The notes under the pieces were generated by a model. It was not told the origin of the DNA, searched no databases, and saw only the letters and a list, made by a program, of their open reading frames with translations. The position numbers and the translations under genes are program-made. Below are positions 33,667 to 42,136 of a stretch of 64,000 nucleotides of DNA, one piece after another. The DNA comes from JALYOC01 sp036675345 (GTDB taxonomy: Bacteria > Myxococcota > Myxococcia > Myxococcales > Myxococcaceae), in contig JAKFFE010000019.1 of NCBI GenBank assembly GCA_036675345.1, positions 124,001-188,000 on the forward strand, written 5' to 3'. Within the stretch, counting starts at the first letter, position 1. Every line of letters starts with the position of its first letter.

Positions 33667-35916
33667 ATGAAGATCGTGACCGTGGGCGGCGGCCCCGCCG
33701 GCCTGTACTTCGGAATCCTGATGAAGAAGGCGTTCCCCCACACGGAGATCTCCGTGCTGGAGCGGAACCGCGCCGACGACACCTTTGGCTGGGGGGTGGT
33801 GTTCTCCGCGGAGACCCTGGGGAACCTCCAGGAGGCAGACCCGGAGAGCTTCGAGCAGATCCGCGCCCGCTTCGCCTACTGGGACGACATCGAGACCTGG
33901 TACCGGGGCACCCGCTCCGTCTCCACCGGCCACGGCTTCTGCGGCCTCTCGCGCCGGGACCTGCTGCAGCTGCTGCAGGAGCGCGCCCGCGCGCTGGGGG
34001 TCCGGCTGGAGTTCCAGCGCGAGGTGCCCTCGCTGGCCTCGCTGCCTGCCGCGGACCTGATCATCGCCGCCGACGGGGTGAACAGCGTCCTGCGCGGGGA
34101 GCGGTCCGCGGCGTTCCTTCCGACGATCGAACCCCGCCGGGCGAAGTTCTGCTGGCTGGGGACCGCGCTGCCCCTGCGCGCGTTCACCTTCCTGTTCAAG
34201 GAGACCCCGCACGGGGTGTTCCAGGTGCACGCCTATCCCTTCCAGCCGGGGCTCTCCACCTTCATCGTGGAGTGCCACCAGGACGTCTGGCGGCGCGCCG
34301 GGCTGGACCGGATGAGCGAGCCGGAGTCGGTGGCCTTCCTGGAGCGGCTGTTCGCCGAGGAGCTGCAGGGACACCCGCTGCTCACCAACCGCTCCCAGTG
34401 GCGGACCTTCCCCACCATCCGCTGCGAGCGCTGGTCGGAGGGCAACCTGGTGCTGATGGGAGACGCGGCCCACACCGCGCACTTCTCGATCGGGTCGGGG
34501 ACCAAGCTGGCCCTGGAGGACGCCATCGCCCTGGTGGCGGCGTTCCGCAAGCACGGCACCGACGATCTCCCCACCGTGCTCCGGTCCTACGAGGAGGAGC
34601 GTAAGCCGGAGGTGCTGCGGCTGCAGCGGGCGGCGCAGACCTCCCTGGAGTGGTTCGAGAACAGTGGCCGCTACGTGGGCCAGCCGTCGTGGCAGTTCAC
34701 CTTCAACCTGATGACGCGCAGCAAGCGGATCACCTACGACAACCTCCGGGAGCGGGACCCGGCGCTGATCGAGGAGGTGGACCGCGCCTATGCCCAGCAG
34801 CAGGGCACCCGGCTCAACTCCGACGGGACCGCGCCCCCGCCGATGTTCGCCCCGCTGAAGCTGCGGGGGATGACCCTGGCCAACCGGATCGTGGTCTCCC
34901 CGATGTGTCAGTACGTGGCCCAGGACGGCCTGGTGGACGAGTGGCACCTGGTCCACCTGGGCAGCCGGGCGATGGGCGGCGCCGGGCTGGTGATCACCGA
35001 GATGACCGACGTCTCGTTGGAGGGACGGATCACCCCCGGTTGCGCCGGGATGTGGAGCGACGCGCACGAGGCGGCCTGGAAGCGGATCGTGGACTTCATC
35101 CACGCGCGCTCCCACGCCAAGGTCGCGATCCAGCTGGCGCACGCCGGACGCAAGGGCAGCTGCTCGGTGCCCTGGGAGGGAGACCGCCCGCTGGAGACCG
35201 GCGGCTGGCAGACCCTGGGTCCCTCGGCGCTGCCCTACGGTGCCCAGTGGCCGACGCCGCGGGAGATGGACGCCGACGATCTCCGCCAGGTGAAGGAGGC
35301 CTTCGTGGCCGCCGCGGTGCGCAGCGCCCGGGCCGGCTTCGACATGATCGAGCTGCACCTGGCGCACGGGTATTTGCTCTCCAGCTTCCTCTCCCCGCTG
35401 AGCAACCGCCGCACCGACGCCTACGGAGGCAGCCTGGAGAACCGGGCCCGCTTCCCGCTGGAGGTGTTCGACGCGGTGCGCGCGGTGTGGCCGCAGGATC
35501 GGCCGCTGGGGGTGCGGGTCTCGGCCACCGACTGGCTGGAGCCGGAGGGGATGACCGTGGAGGACACGGTGGCCCTGGCCCGGATGCTGGCGGCCCATGG
35601 CTGCGACCTGGTGGACGTCTCCACCGCCGGCAACGTCCCCGAGTCCCGACCGGAGTACGGCCGGATGTACCAGGTGCCCTTCGCCGAAGCGGTCCGCCAC
35701 GGGGCCGGGCTGCCGGTGATGGCGGTGGGGAACATCCAGGGCTGGGACCACGCCAACACCATCCTGGCCGCCGGCCGCGCCGACCTGTGCGCGATGGCCC
35801 GTCCCCACCTCTCCGACCCCTACCTCACCCACCGCGCCGCCCAGCACTACGGCGCCGACACCGTGGACTGGCCCGAGCCCTACCAGCTGGTCCGACCCCG
35901 CCGCCCGAAACGCTAG
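33667..35916 (+). CDS. FAD monooxygenase fused to OYE-type oxidoreductase (2-aminobenzoyl-CoA or salicyloyl-CoA hydroxylase type)
   Basis: 749 residues. The N-terminal half is a class A flavin monooxygenase: GGGPAGLYFGILMKK, IIAADGVNSVLRGE and GDAAHTAHFSIGSGTKLALEDAIAL. The C-terminal half, from about residue 395, is Old Yellow Enzyme-like: FAPLKLRGMTLANRIVVSPMCQY, IQLAHAGRKGS, AHGYLLSSFLSPLSNRRTDAYGGSLENRARF. This fusion is known from 2-aminobenzoyl-CoA monooxygenase/reductase and from salicyloyl-CoA 5-hydroxylases, which hydroxylate and reduce aryl-CoA thioesters. No CoA ligase is adjacent. ATG 33667 begins the FAD strand directly. Confidence 0.9.
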   Translation: MKIVTVGGGPAGLYFGILMKKAFPHTEISVLERNRADDTFGWGVVFSAETLGNLQEADPESFEQIRARFAYWDDIETWYRGTRSVSTGHGFCGLSRRDLLQLLQERARALGVRLEFQREVPSLASLPAADLIIAADGVNSVLRGERSAAFLPTIEPRRAKFCWLGTALPLRAFTFLFKETPHGVFQVHAYPFQPGLSTFIVECHQDVWRRAGLDRMSEPESVAFLERLFAEELQGHPLLTNRSQWRTFPTIRCERWSEGNLVLMGDAAHTAHFSIGSGTKLALEDAIALVAAFRKHGTDDLPTVLRSYEEERKPEVLRLQRAAQTSLEWFENSGRYVGQPSWQFTFNLMTRSKRITYDNLRERDPALIEEVDRAYAQQQGTRLNSDGTAPPPMFAPLKLRGMTLANRIVVSPMCQYVAQDGLVDEWHLVHLGSRAMGGAGLVITEMTDVSLEGRITPGCAGMWSDAHEAAWKRIVDFIHARSHAKVAIQLAHAGRKGSCSVPWEGDRPLETGGWQTLGPSALPYGAQWPTPREMDADDLRQVKEAFVAAAVRSARAGFDMIELHLAHGYLLSSFLSPLSNRRTDAYGGSLENRARFPLEVFDAVRAVWPQDRPLGVRVSATDWLEPEGMTVEDTVALARMLAAHGCDLVDVSTAGNVPESRPEYGRMYQVPFAEAVRHGAGLPVMAVGNIQGWDHANTILAAGRADLCAMARPHLSDPYLTHRAAQHYGADTVDWPEPYQLVRPRRPKR

Positions 35917-35998
35917 AAAAGGGGACAGGCTACATTTCCCGGCCGTCGGATTGCAGCAGCGCAATCGGCGGGCCAGGAAATGTAGCCTGTCCCCTTTT
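35917..35998. repeat. REP-like palindrome, also a likely two-way terminator
   Basis: Arms 35917-35939 and 35976-35998 are perfect 23-bp inverted repeats (starting AAAAGGGGACAGGCTAC) around a 36-bp centre that has a smaller imperfect stem. The arms end in A and T runs, so the hairpin is followed by T residues on both strands. It starts at the base after the monooxygenase stop and ends shortly before the stop of the convergent aminotransferase. The GGGGACAGGCTACATTT arm resembles REP elements mobilised by RAYT transposases. Confidence 0.85.
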
Positions 35999-36003
35999 TT
36001 GAC

Positions 36004-37212
36004 TCAGCGCGCCAGGGACTCCACCAGCTGGGGGACGTCCGCCTCGGCCACGCTGCAGAGGGCGACGCGCAGCGCTCCCTTCTGGGGGACCACGAACACG
36101 CCCTGCTCCTGCATCTGGACCGCCTTCTGTTCGGCCTGGTCGTGGAACACGGTCACGAAGAAGCCGCCCTCGTAGCGGGGGTAGCGCAGCTTCCGCGGCG
36201 CGGCCTGGGCGTTGAACTGCTCCACCCGGTGCAGCAGCAGCGTCTGCAGCTGCTTGCGCTCGGCGTCGCAGGCCTCGCGCAGGGTCGGGTCGGTGAGCAG
36301 CTCGGTGATCGCCCACATCCCGCCGCGGTTGCAGTTGGACCAGGTCCCACGGCAGGCGTAGGCCAGCGCCGCCGCGGTGGACGCCTTGTCCTGGGGGTCC
36401 GGCTCGCACGCCAGCAGCGCGCCCACCCGCAGGCCGTAGTGGGTGAAGGTCTTGGACGCGCTCCAGGCGAACAGCAGCGCCACCTTGCCCAGCAGCGGGC
36501 TGAGCGCGGCCAAAAACGCCCGGTGGTCCGCCGCGGCGCCGTAGCGCCAGTAGGCCATGTCCACCAGGAGGGTGACCGGGCCCTTCGCCGAGAGCCGGAT
36601 CAACGCCTCGGCCACCGCGCTCCACTCCGGGGGCGACAGCGAGTACCCGGTGGGGTTGTTGCACGGGTCGTTGAGGAACAGCAGCACCCGTCCCTGCCCC
36701 GCCAGCTGCTGCGCGGCCTTCGCCTCCAGCGCCGCCACGTCCAGCCGCCCCTGGGCGTCGAACATGTTGAAGGTCTCCACCCGACGCTCATGCTCGTCGG
36801 CCAGGGTCTGGTACGGGCCCCAGTAGAAGCTGGGGGTGAGCAGCGCCTGCCCATGCTCCAGGTAGTTCATCAGCGCGTGGCGCAAGGCGCCGGTGCCTCC
36901 CGGGGTGGCCACCCCCACCGCCGCCTCCCGCAGCGCCGGGTGTCCCTGGAAGGTGTCGGCGATCACCGCCTCCACGAAGCGCGGGGTGCCGGGGATGGGG
37001 GCGTACGCCGCCCACTCCTCCGCCGGGACCCGGGCCAGGGTCCGGGTGACCGAAGGGAGCACCGCCAGGGTGCCGTCGTCCTTCATCAGGGCGCCGATGG
37101 TGGCGTTGACCACCCGTTCACCGGCGGTCCTCCGGCGGTTGGCTTCGGCGTTGAGGGAGAAGATGACGTCCTTGTCCGGACGTCCGCTGCGCGCAGGGAT
37201 CAGATGGCTCAT
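36004..37212 (-). CDS. class I PLP aminotransferase
   Basis: 402 residues. Fold type I: NATIGALMKDDGTLAVLPSV (the GxLxDDxGxLxxLPxV opening of aromatic/aspartate aminotransferases), LNDPCNNPTGYSLSPPEW (the NNPTG substrate-carboxylate loop), VDMAYWRYGA (PLP-pyridine Asp) and WSASKTFTHYGLRVGAL with the Schiff-base Lys. ATG 37212 opens the conserved part; codons further upstream belong to the intergenic region. Substrate not readable; aromatic amino acids are plausible. Convergent with the monooxygenase fusion, divergent from the HxlR gene. Confidence 0.88.
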   Translation of the reverse strand: MSHLIPARSGRPDKDVIFSLNAEANRRRTAGERVVNATIGALMKDDGTLAVLPSVTRTLARVPAEEWAAYAPIPGTPRFVEAVIADTFQGHPALREAAVGVATPGGTGALRHALMNYLEHGQALLTPSFYWGPYQTLADEHERRVETFNMFDAQGRLDVAALEAKAAQQLAGQGRVLLFLNDPCNNPTGYSLSPPEWSAVAEALIRLSAKGPVTLLVDMAYWRYGAAADHRAFLAALSPLLGKVALLFAWSASKTFTHYGLRVGALLACEPDPQDKASTAAALAYACRGTWSNCNRGGMWAITELLTDPTLREACDAERKQLQTLLLHRVEQFNAQAAPRKLRYPRYEGGFFVTVFHDQAEQKAVQMQEQGVFVVPQKGALRVALCSVAEADVPQLVESLAR

Positions 37213-37284
37213 CGCCGGGTGCTCATACCCCGGGCCCGGGCGGGGTGCATCTGTCGCTCGCGCCTCACTTCCCCGGGGAGACTC

Positions 37285-37301
37285 ACTTTCTCGTGGCAAG
37301 T
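37285..37301. promoter_or_regulatory. imperfect inverted repeat upstream of the HxlR gene
   Basis: ACTTTC-N5-GCAAGT (five of six pairs) in the AT-richest part of the 121-bp divergent region between the aminotransferase and the HxlR regulator. HxlR-type proteins autoregulate from such dyads. Candidate only. Confidence 0.35.
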
Positions 37302-37333
37302 AAATCCACCCGCCATTAGTTCTCTGCTCCACG

Positions 37334-37687
37334 ATGGGAAAAGACCTCGACCCGCTCTGTCCCAGCATCCAGGCAGCCCTGGATCTGCTTGGCCGCCCGT
37401 GGACCGGGCTGGTGCTGGCGGTGCTCCAGGACGGACCCCTGCGCTACAGCGCGCTGGCGGGCCGGGTGACCGGGATTGGCGACAAGACGCTCTGCGCCCG
37501 GCTCAAGGAACTGGAGACCAAGGGGCTGCTGGTGCGGGAGGTGGAAGCCGGGCCTCCGGTCCGGGTCGCCTACCGGCTGACGCCCCGAGGCGTCGGCTTC
37601 CGCAAGGTGGTGGAGGCGATTGACGTGTGGGGCCGGCAGTTCGGCGACCCGCCCAGGAAGACGACCCGAAAGGCAGGGGCAGCATGA
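37334..37687 (+). CDS. HxlR-family winged-helix regulator
   Basis: 117 residues. The family opening LCPSIQAALDLLGRPWTGLVLAVLQDGPLRYSALAGRVTGIGDKTLCARLKELETKGLLVREV is complete, with the winged helix in its middle. The conserved N-terminal Cys (CPSIQ) is the residue used for thiol sensing in YodB/HypR-type members. Likely a dimeric repressor that responds to quinones, aldehydes or similar. The stop overlaps the ATG of the next gene (ATGA), and a QorB-like reductase, a common HxlR partner, lies 3.5 kb downstream. Confidence 0.92.
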   Translation: MGKDLDPLCPSIQAALDLLGRPWTGLVLAVLQDGPLRYSALAGRVTGIGDKTLCARLKELETKGLLVREVEAGPPVRVAYRLTPRGVGFRKVVEAIDVWGRQFGDPPRKTTRKAGAA

Positions 37688-38829
37688 GCCTGGTGAACCG
37701 CAGAGACGCACTGACCGGATTGGCCGTGGCCGGCGCCGCCGCCGCGGCGGGTTGCAGCAAGACTTCCAGCGAGAACGAGAGGGAGACGATGAAGACCCAG
37801 ACCCAGCAGGAACCCGATGTGGTGATCAGCGCCAGCCCGCTGCGCTTCCCCTGGCAGACGCTGGATCCCTTCTTGTTCTGCGTGCACCACGACGACGCCT
37901 ATCCCGCCGCCAACGCGCAGCTGGGACCGGCGGCGCCGCTGACCGGGCGCGCGCTGGGCGAGGACTTCGCCGGCAAGGACGGCTGGAACATGTACCACGG
38001 CACCGTGGTGCCCGGGTTCCCCCAGCACCCGCACCGCGGCTTCGAGACGGTGACCGTGGTCCGCCAGGGGCTGATCGATCACTCCGACTCCTTTGGCGCC
38101 ACCGCCCGCTACGGCGGCGGGGACGTGCAGTGGCTGACCGCCGGCAAGGGGATCAACCACGCGGAGATGTTCCCCCTGCTCAAGCAGGACGCGGACAACC
38201 CGCTGGAGCTGTTCCAGATCTGGCTGAACCTTCCTCGCGCCGACAAGTTCGCCGAGCCCCACTTCGCCATGCTCTGGAACGAGGCGGTGCCCCGCCGCAC
38301 CCTGACCGACGCGGAAGGCCGCGCCACCGAGCTGACCGTGATCGCCGGACGCTTCGGCGATGCGGTTCCCCAGCCACCGCCTCCCAGCTCCTGGGCGGCG
38401 CGAGCGGACAGCGACGTGGCGATCTGGACCCTCAAGCTGGCGCCGGGCGCCCAGTTCACGCTCCCCCCCGCGACCGCCGGTTCCAACCGGATGCTGTACC
38501 TGTTCCGCGGAGACGGGCTGAAGGTCGGGGGCCGGCTGATCGGCGCCAGGACCGCGGTGGAGCTGCGCGCCGAACGCGAGGTCCCCCTGGAGGCGGACGC
38601 CACCGGAGCGGAGCTGCTGGTGCTGCAGGGACGGCCGATCAACGAGCCGGTGGTGCAATACGGTCCGTTCGTCATGAACTCCCGCCAGGAGATCCAGCAG
38701 GCGTTCGCCGACTACCAGCGCACCCAGTTCGGCGGGTGGAAGTGGCCCAGCAACGCGCCGGTCCATGCCCGGGACGAGGGCCGGTTCGCCCTGCGGCCCG
38801 ACGGGAAGATCGAACGACCCACCACCTGA
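37684..38829 (+). CDS. exported pirin-like bicupin lipoprotein
   Basis: 381 residues. The start MSLVNRRDALTGLAVAGAAAAAGC combines a twin-arginine motif with a lipobox-like AAAGC, so it should be exported, folded and possibly lipidated. The body is a pirin: PQHPHRGFETVTVVRQGLIDHSDSFGATARYGGGDVQWLTAGKGINHAEMFP has the HxH and HxE metal ligands, followed by a second cupin. Residues 340-381 are an extra tail (FADYQRTQFGGWKW). ATG 37684 overlaps the HxlR stop, so the two are coupled and the regulator probably controls it. Most pirins are cytoplasmic; this one is not. Confidence 0.87.
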   Translation: MSLVNRRDALTGLAVAGAAAAAGCSKTSSENERETMKTQTQQEPDVVISASPLRFPWQTLDPFLFCVHHDDAYPAANAQLGPAAPLTGRALGEDFAGKDGWNMYHGTVVPGFPQHPHRGFETVTVVRQGLIDHSDSFGATARYGGGDVQWLTAGKGINHAEMFPLLKQDADNPLELFQIWLNLPRADKFAEPHFAMLWNEAVPRRTLTDAEGRATELTVIAGRFGDAVPQPPPPSSWAARADSDVAIWTLKLAPGAQFTLPPATAGSNRMLYLFRGDGLKVGGRLIGARTAVELRAEREVPLEADATGAELLVLQGRPINEPVVQYGPFVMNSRQEIQQAFADYQRTQFGGWKWPSNAPVHARDEGRFALRPDGKIERPTT

Positions 38830-38969
38830 GTGGGAGGCGCAGCCGCTGCGCCTGGATGCAGATCCAGCGCGGCGGCGAGCGGTCGTCCGTCCTGACCGCT
38901 GCGGGCCTGCTTCATGCAACCCAACTTCCAAAGGGACCGGACTGCACCAGACCCCTCGGGAGAACCGTC

Positions 38970-39722
38970 ATGAAGCTGCTCAAGGACAAGGTGGCGATCG
39001 TCACCGGCGCCAGCTCCGGCATCGGCAAGGAGATCGCCCTGCACTATGCCGCGCAGGGGGCCAGCGTGGTGGTCTCGGACGTGGACGAGAAGGGCGGCGC
39101 GGAGACCGTCTCCGCGATCACCTCCAAGGACGGAAAGGCGGTGTTCTTCCGGGCGGACACCTCCAGTCCCAAGGACAACGAGGCGCTGGTGGCGCACGCG
39201 GTGAAGACCTTCGGCGGGCTGCACATCGCCTGCAACAACGCCGGGATCGGTGGGCACTCGGCGCCGGTGGGGGAGTACCCGATCGAAGCCTGGGACAAGG
39301 TGGTGGCGATCAACCTCTCCGGGGTCTTCTACGGGATGCGCTACCAGATCCCGGCCATCCTCAAGGCCGGCAGCGGAGCGATCGTGAACATGGCCTCCAT
39401 CCTCGGTCAGGTGGGGTTCAAGGGTTCCGGGGCCTATGTGGCGGCCAAGCACGGGGTGGTGGGGCTGACCCAGAACGCGGCGCTGGAGTACGCGTCGCAG
39501 AAGATCCGGATCAACGCGGTGGGCCCCGGCTTCATCAAGACGCCGCTGCTGGACAAGAACCTCACCCCGGAGGTGATGAAGGCCCTGGCCGGGATGCACC
39601 CGATTGGCCGGCTGGGCGAGCCCAGCGAAGTGGCGGAGCTGGTGCTGTGGCTCAGCTCGGAGAAGGCCTCCTTCGTCAACGGGGCCTACTACGCCGTCGA
39701 CGGCGGCTACCTGGCCCAGTAG
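38970..39722 (+). CDS. short-chain dehydrogenase/reductase (classical SDR)
   Basis: 250 residues. NAD(P) site VTGASSGIGKEIAL, Asp after the second strand (VVVSDVDEKGG, favouring NAD), NNAGIG, catalytic Ser in IVNMASILGQVG, Tyr-x3-Lys in GAYVAAKHGVVGLTQNAALEY, INAVGPGFIKTPLL and the C-terminal ASFVNGAYYAVDGGYLAQ. Oxidises or reduces a secondary alcohol or ketone; substrate unknown. It follows the exported pirin by 140 bp, probably in the HxlR transcription unit or with its own promoter. Confidence 0.93.
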   Translation: MKLLKDKVAIVTGASSGIGKEIALHYAAQGASVVVSDVDEKGGAETVSAITSKDGKAVFFRADTSSPKDNEALVAHAVKTFGGLHIACNNAGIGGHSAPVGEYPIEAWDKVVAINLSGVFYGMRYQIPAILKAGSGAIVNMASILGQVGFKGSGAYVAAKHGVVGLTQNAALEYASQKIRINAVGPGFIKTPLLDKNLTPEVMKALAGMHPIGRLGEPSEVAELVLWLSSEKASFVNGAYYAVDGGYLAQ

Positions 39723-39724
39723 CG

Positions 39725-41062
39725 CTAACGCAGCAGCAGCACCCCGCGCGCGACCAGCTCGCGCAGCTCCGCGCGGGTGTGCTCGGAGTCATCCTCGCCC
39801 AGCGCGGCGGACAGCGAGCCCTGGCCGTCGATTCTGGCCAGGATCCGCAGCAGCGACTCTCCGTACACCCGACCGCCGATCAGCGTCGCCCGCTCCGACC
39901 GCAGCCTTCCCCCCAATTCGCCCCACACCTCGCTGACCAGCAGCTGGGGGCGCAGCGCCACCCGGGCCTGCAGCCAGTCCGGCGCGTCCAGCCGCTGCAG
40001 CGCCGCCACCCGCGACGCCACCGCGTCCAGCCCCGGTTCGATCTCCTCGCTCTCCACGTAGACGAAGGACGCGGGACCCTCCCGTCGCACCCAGGCCAGA
40101 CCGAACTCCGCCCCCGCCAGCTTGTTGGGCAGCGCGGTCCACACCAGCCGCAGCGGCGCGGTGCCCGGGATCTCCCCCAGGCGGCGCACCAGCTCGGTGC
40201 GGGAGGGCGCGCGGGTCTGGTGGAACAACACCGCCTCCCCGCCGGGGGCCAGCGTCCGATCCAGCGCCCCGTACACCTCGTCCAACAGCGCGTCCCCCCG
40301 CTCGGCGATGATCGAGATCGCCTCGGTGAATCCCGCGGTGTACAGCTGGGGGAAGACGAAGGTCAGCAGGTCCACCTGGTTCGCCGGGCGCTGCGCCAGC
40401 GCGTCGGCCCCCGCCACCTCGAAGGTCACCGCCAGCCCGTTGAGCGCCGCGGAGACCCGCGCCATCTGCACCGCCCGGGGGTTGGGGTCCTGGCCAATCA
40501 CTGTCTGGAACCGTCCGCTCCGGGCATGGCACAGCGCCAGGGCGCCGGACCCGGTGCCCAGGTCCAGCGCCAGCCTCCCGGTCCGCGAATGGGGGGCCAG
40601 GAAGCGGGCGGTGGCGGCGGTGGAGTGATCGGGGAAGAACACGAAGTCCCGTGCCCCCATCCGCGACCGGCGATCGCACAGCAGGAGCAGGTCGAACACC
40701 GGCACCATCGCCACCGAGGCCTGGACCCGCGGGCCGTCCACCGCCAGCACGCCCGCATCCACCAGCGCGGCGAAGGACTCGGAGGAGAGCTCCGCCTCCA
40801 GCCGTTCGCGGGGAACACTGCCCCCCACCAGGAACAGCCCGATCAGCAGATCCAGCCCGCTGGCCCCGTGGGGCGGCACCACCAGATGGGGGGAGAGCAG
40901 CTCGGCCAGATACCAGCTGGACTCCGAGCTGGCGGGCAACCCCATCCGCTCCCGCAGCGATGCCTCGTTGAAGCCCAGCGTGGCCAGCTCGAAGCGGGCG
41001 GCAGCCAGGTCCTCCAGCCTCTGGGGCGTCAGCCCCTCCAGGGACGGTGCGGGCAGGTTCAT
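39725..41062 (-). CDS. SAM-dependent methyltransferase with N-terminal helical domain
   Basis: 445 residues. The SAM site is LALDLGTGSGALALCHARSG near residue 170, followed by VIGQDPNPRAVQMARVSAALNG (acidic ribose ligand). Upstream is a 150-residue domain of helices and a winged-helix-like part (LDLLIGLFLVGGSVPRERLEAEL). Downstream is a 150-residue C-terminal domain. This three-part layout resembles HemK-like methyltransferases without an NPPY motif: the corresponding part reads LLTFVFPQL, so glutamine or DNA-base methylation is not supported. Convergent with the SDR gene (2-bp gap). Confidence 0.82.
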   Translation of the reverse strand: MNLPAPSLEGLTPQRLEDLAAARFELATLGFNEASLRERMGLPASSESSWYLAELLSPHLVVPPHGASGLDLLIGLFLVGGSVPRERLEAELSSESFAALVDAGVLAVDGPRVQASVAMVPVFDLLLLCDRRSRMGARDFVFFPDHSTAATARFLAPHSRTGRLALDLGTGSGALALCHARSGRFQTVIGQDPNPRAVQMARVSAALNGLAVTFEVAGADALAQRPANQVDLLTFVFPQLYTAGFTEAISIIAERGDALLDEVYGALDRTLAPGGEAVLFHQTRAPSRTELVRRLGEIPGTAPLRLVWTALPNKLAGAEFGLAWVRREGPASFVYVESEEIEPGLDAVASRVAALQRLDAPDWLQARVALRPQLLVSEVWGELGGRLRSERATLIGGRVYGESLLRILARIDGQGSLSAALGEDDSEHTRAELRELVARGVLLLR

Positions 41063-41180
41063 GTTCTCCCTCCGGGTGATAGCCCGATTCGGCCCCGCGT
41101 TCCCTCCCCGCAACACTGTGTCCCCCCAACCAGGGTGGCCCGGGGACCGCGGGGCGGACAGATCTGACGACACACCTTTC

Positions 41181-41202
41181 GGGGGGAGCCTTCGCTCCCT
41201 CC
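41181..41202 (+). promoter_or_regulatory. leader hairpin before the QorB-like gene
   Basis: A 9-bp stem (one G-T pair) around a CTTC loop, ending just before the AGGAG ribosome site at 41204-41208. It would sit in the 5' leader and could tune access to the site or mRNA life. Small effect or none is also possible. Confidence 0.4.
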
Positions 41203-41215
41203 CAGGAGCCCACCC

Positions 41216-42061
41216 ATGATCGTCGTCACCGGAGCCACCGGAAAGCTGGGCCGTCTCGTGATCCAGCAGCTGCAGAAGAAGGTCCCCGCCCAGCAGATCG
41301 TGGCCGCGGTCCGCTCGCCGGAGAAGGCCGCCGACCTGGGCGTGCAGGTCCGGCGCGCCGACTACGACCGGCCGGAGACCCTGGCCTCCGCCCTGGCCGG
41401 CGCCGAGAAGCTGCTGCTGATCTCCGCCAACGAGGTCGGCAAGCGCGCTCCCCAGCACCGGGCGGTGATCGACGCGGCGAAGCAGGCCGGGGTCAAGCTG
41501 CTGGTCTACACCAGCCTCCTCAAGGCGGACGACTCCACCCTCTCGCTGGCGGCCGAGCACAAGGCCACCGAAGAGGCGATCCGCGCCTCGGGCATCCCCT
41601 ACGTGCTGTTGCGCAACGGCTGGTACCTGGAGAACTACACCGAGAACCTGGCCCCGGCGCTGCAGCACGGGGCGATCCTGGGCAGCGCCGGCCAGGGCCG
41701 GGTGGGCGCCGCCACCCGCGAGGACTTCGCCGCCGCGGCGGTGGAGGCGCTGACCGGTCCGGGCCACGCCAACCGGACCTACGAGCTCTCCGGCACCCCC
41801 TTCACCCTCACCGAGCTGGCCGCGGAGGTGGCCAAGGTCAGCGGAAAGCAGGTGGTCTACCAGGACCTGCCCGAGGCGGGGCACAAGGGAGCGCTGGTGG
41901 GGGCCGGGGTCCCGGAGGGGTTCGCGGCGGTGCTGGCCAACGCCGACCAGGGGATCGCCCGCGGGGATCTGCAGTCCACCTCCGGGGATCTACAGCGGCT
42001 GATCGGCCGGGCCCCCACCCCGATGCCCCAGGCGGTGGCCGCGGCGCTGGCCACCCGGTAG
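41216..42061 (+). CDS. NAD(P)-dependent quinone oxidoreductase, QorB/YtfG-like
   Basis: 281 residues. Atypical SDR (NmrA-like): IVVTGATGKLGRLVIQQL, AAVRSPEKAADLGVQVRRADYDRPETL, LLVYTSLLKADDSTLSLAAEHKATEEAIRASGIPYVLLRNGWYLENY, the order seen in E. coli QorB. These enzymes reduce quinones with NADPH. AGGAG at 41204-41208 fixes ATG 41216. In enterobacteria qorB pairs with an HxlR-type gene (ytfH); here an HxlR gene is 3.5 kb away. Divergent from the methyltransferase. Confidence 0.9.
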   Translation: MIVVTGATGKLGRLVIQQLQKKVPAQQIVAAVRSPEKAADLGVQVRRADYDRPETLASALAGAEKLLLISANEVGKRAPQHRAVIDAAKQAGVKLLVYTSLLKADDSTLSLAAEHKATEEAIRASGIPYVLLRNGWYLENYTENLAPALQHGAILGSAGQGRVGAATREDFAAAAVEALTGPGHANRTYELSGTPFTLTELAAEVAKVSGKQVVYQDLPEAGHKGALVGAGVPEGFAAVLANADQGIARGDLQSTSGDLQRLIGRAPTPMPQAVAAALATR

Positions 42062-42136
42062 TCCCTCCCACTGTCCACTGGCCAGGGGTTGGACCTGCCC
42101 TGGGGGGCTGCTTTCGGGCTAAGAGTCGCACCCCTC

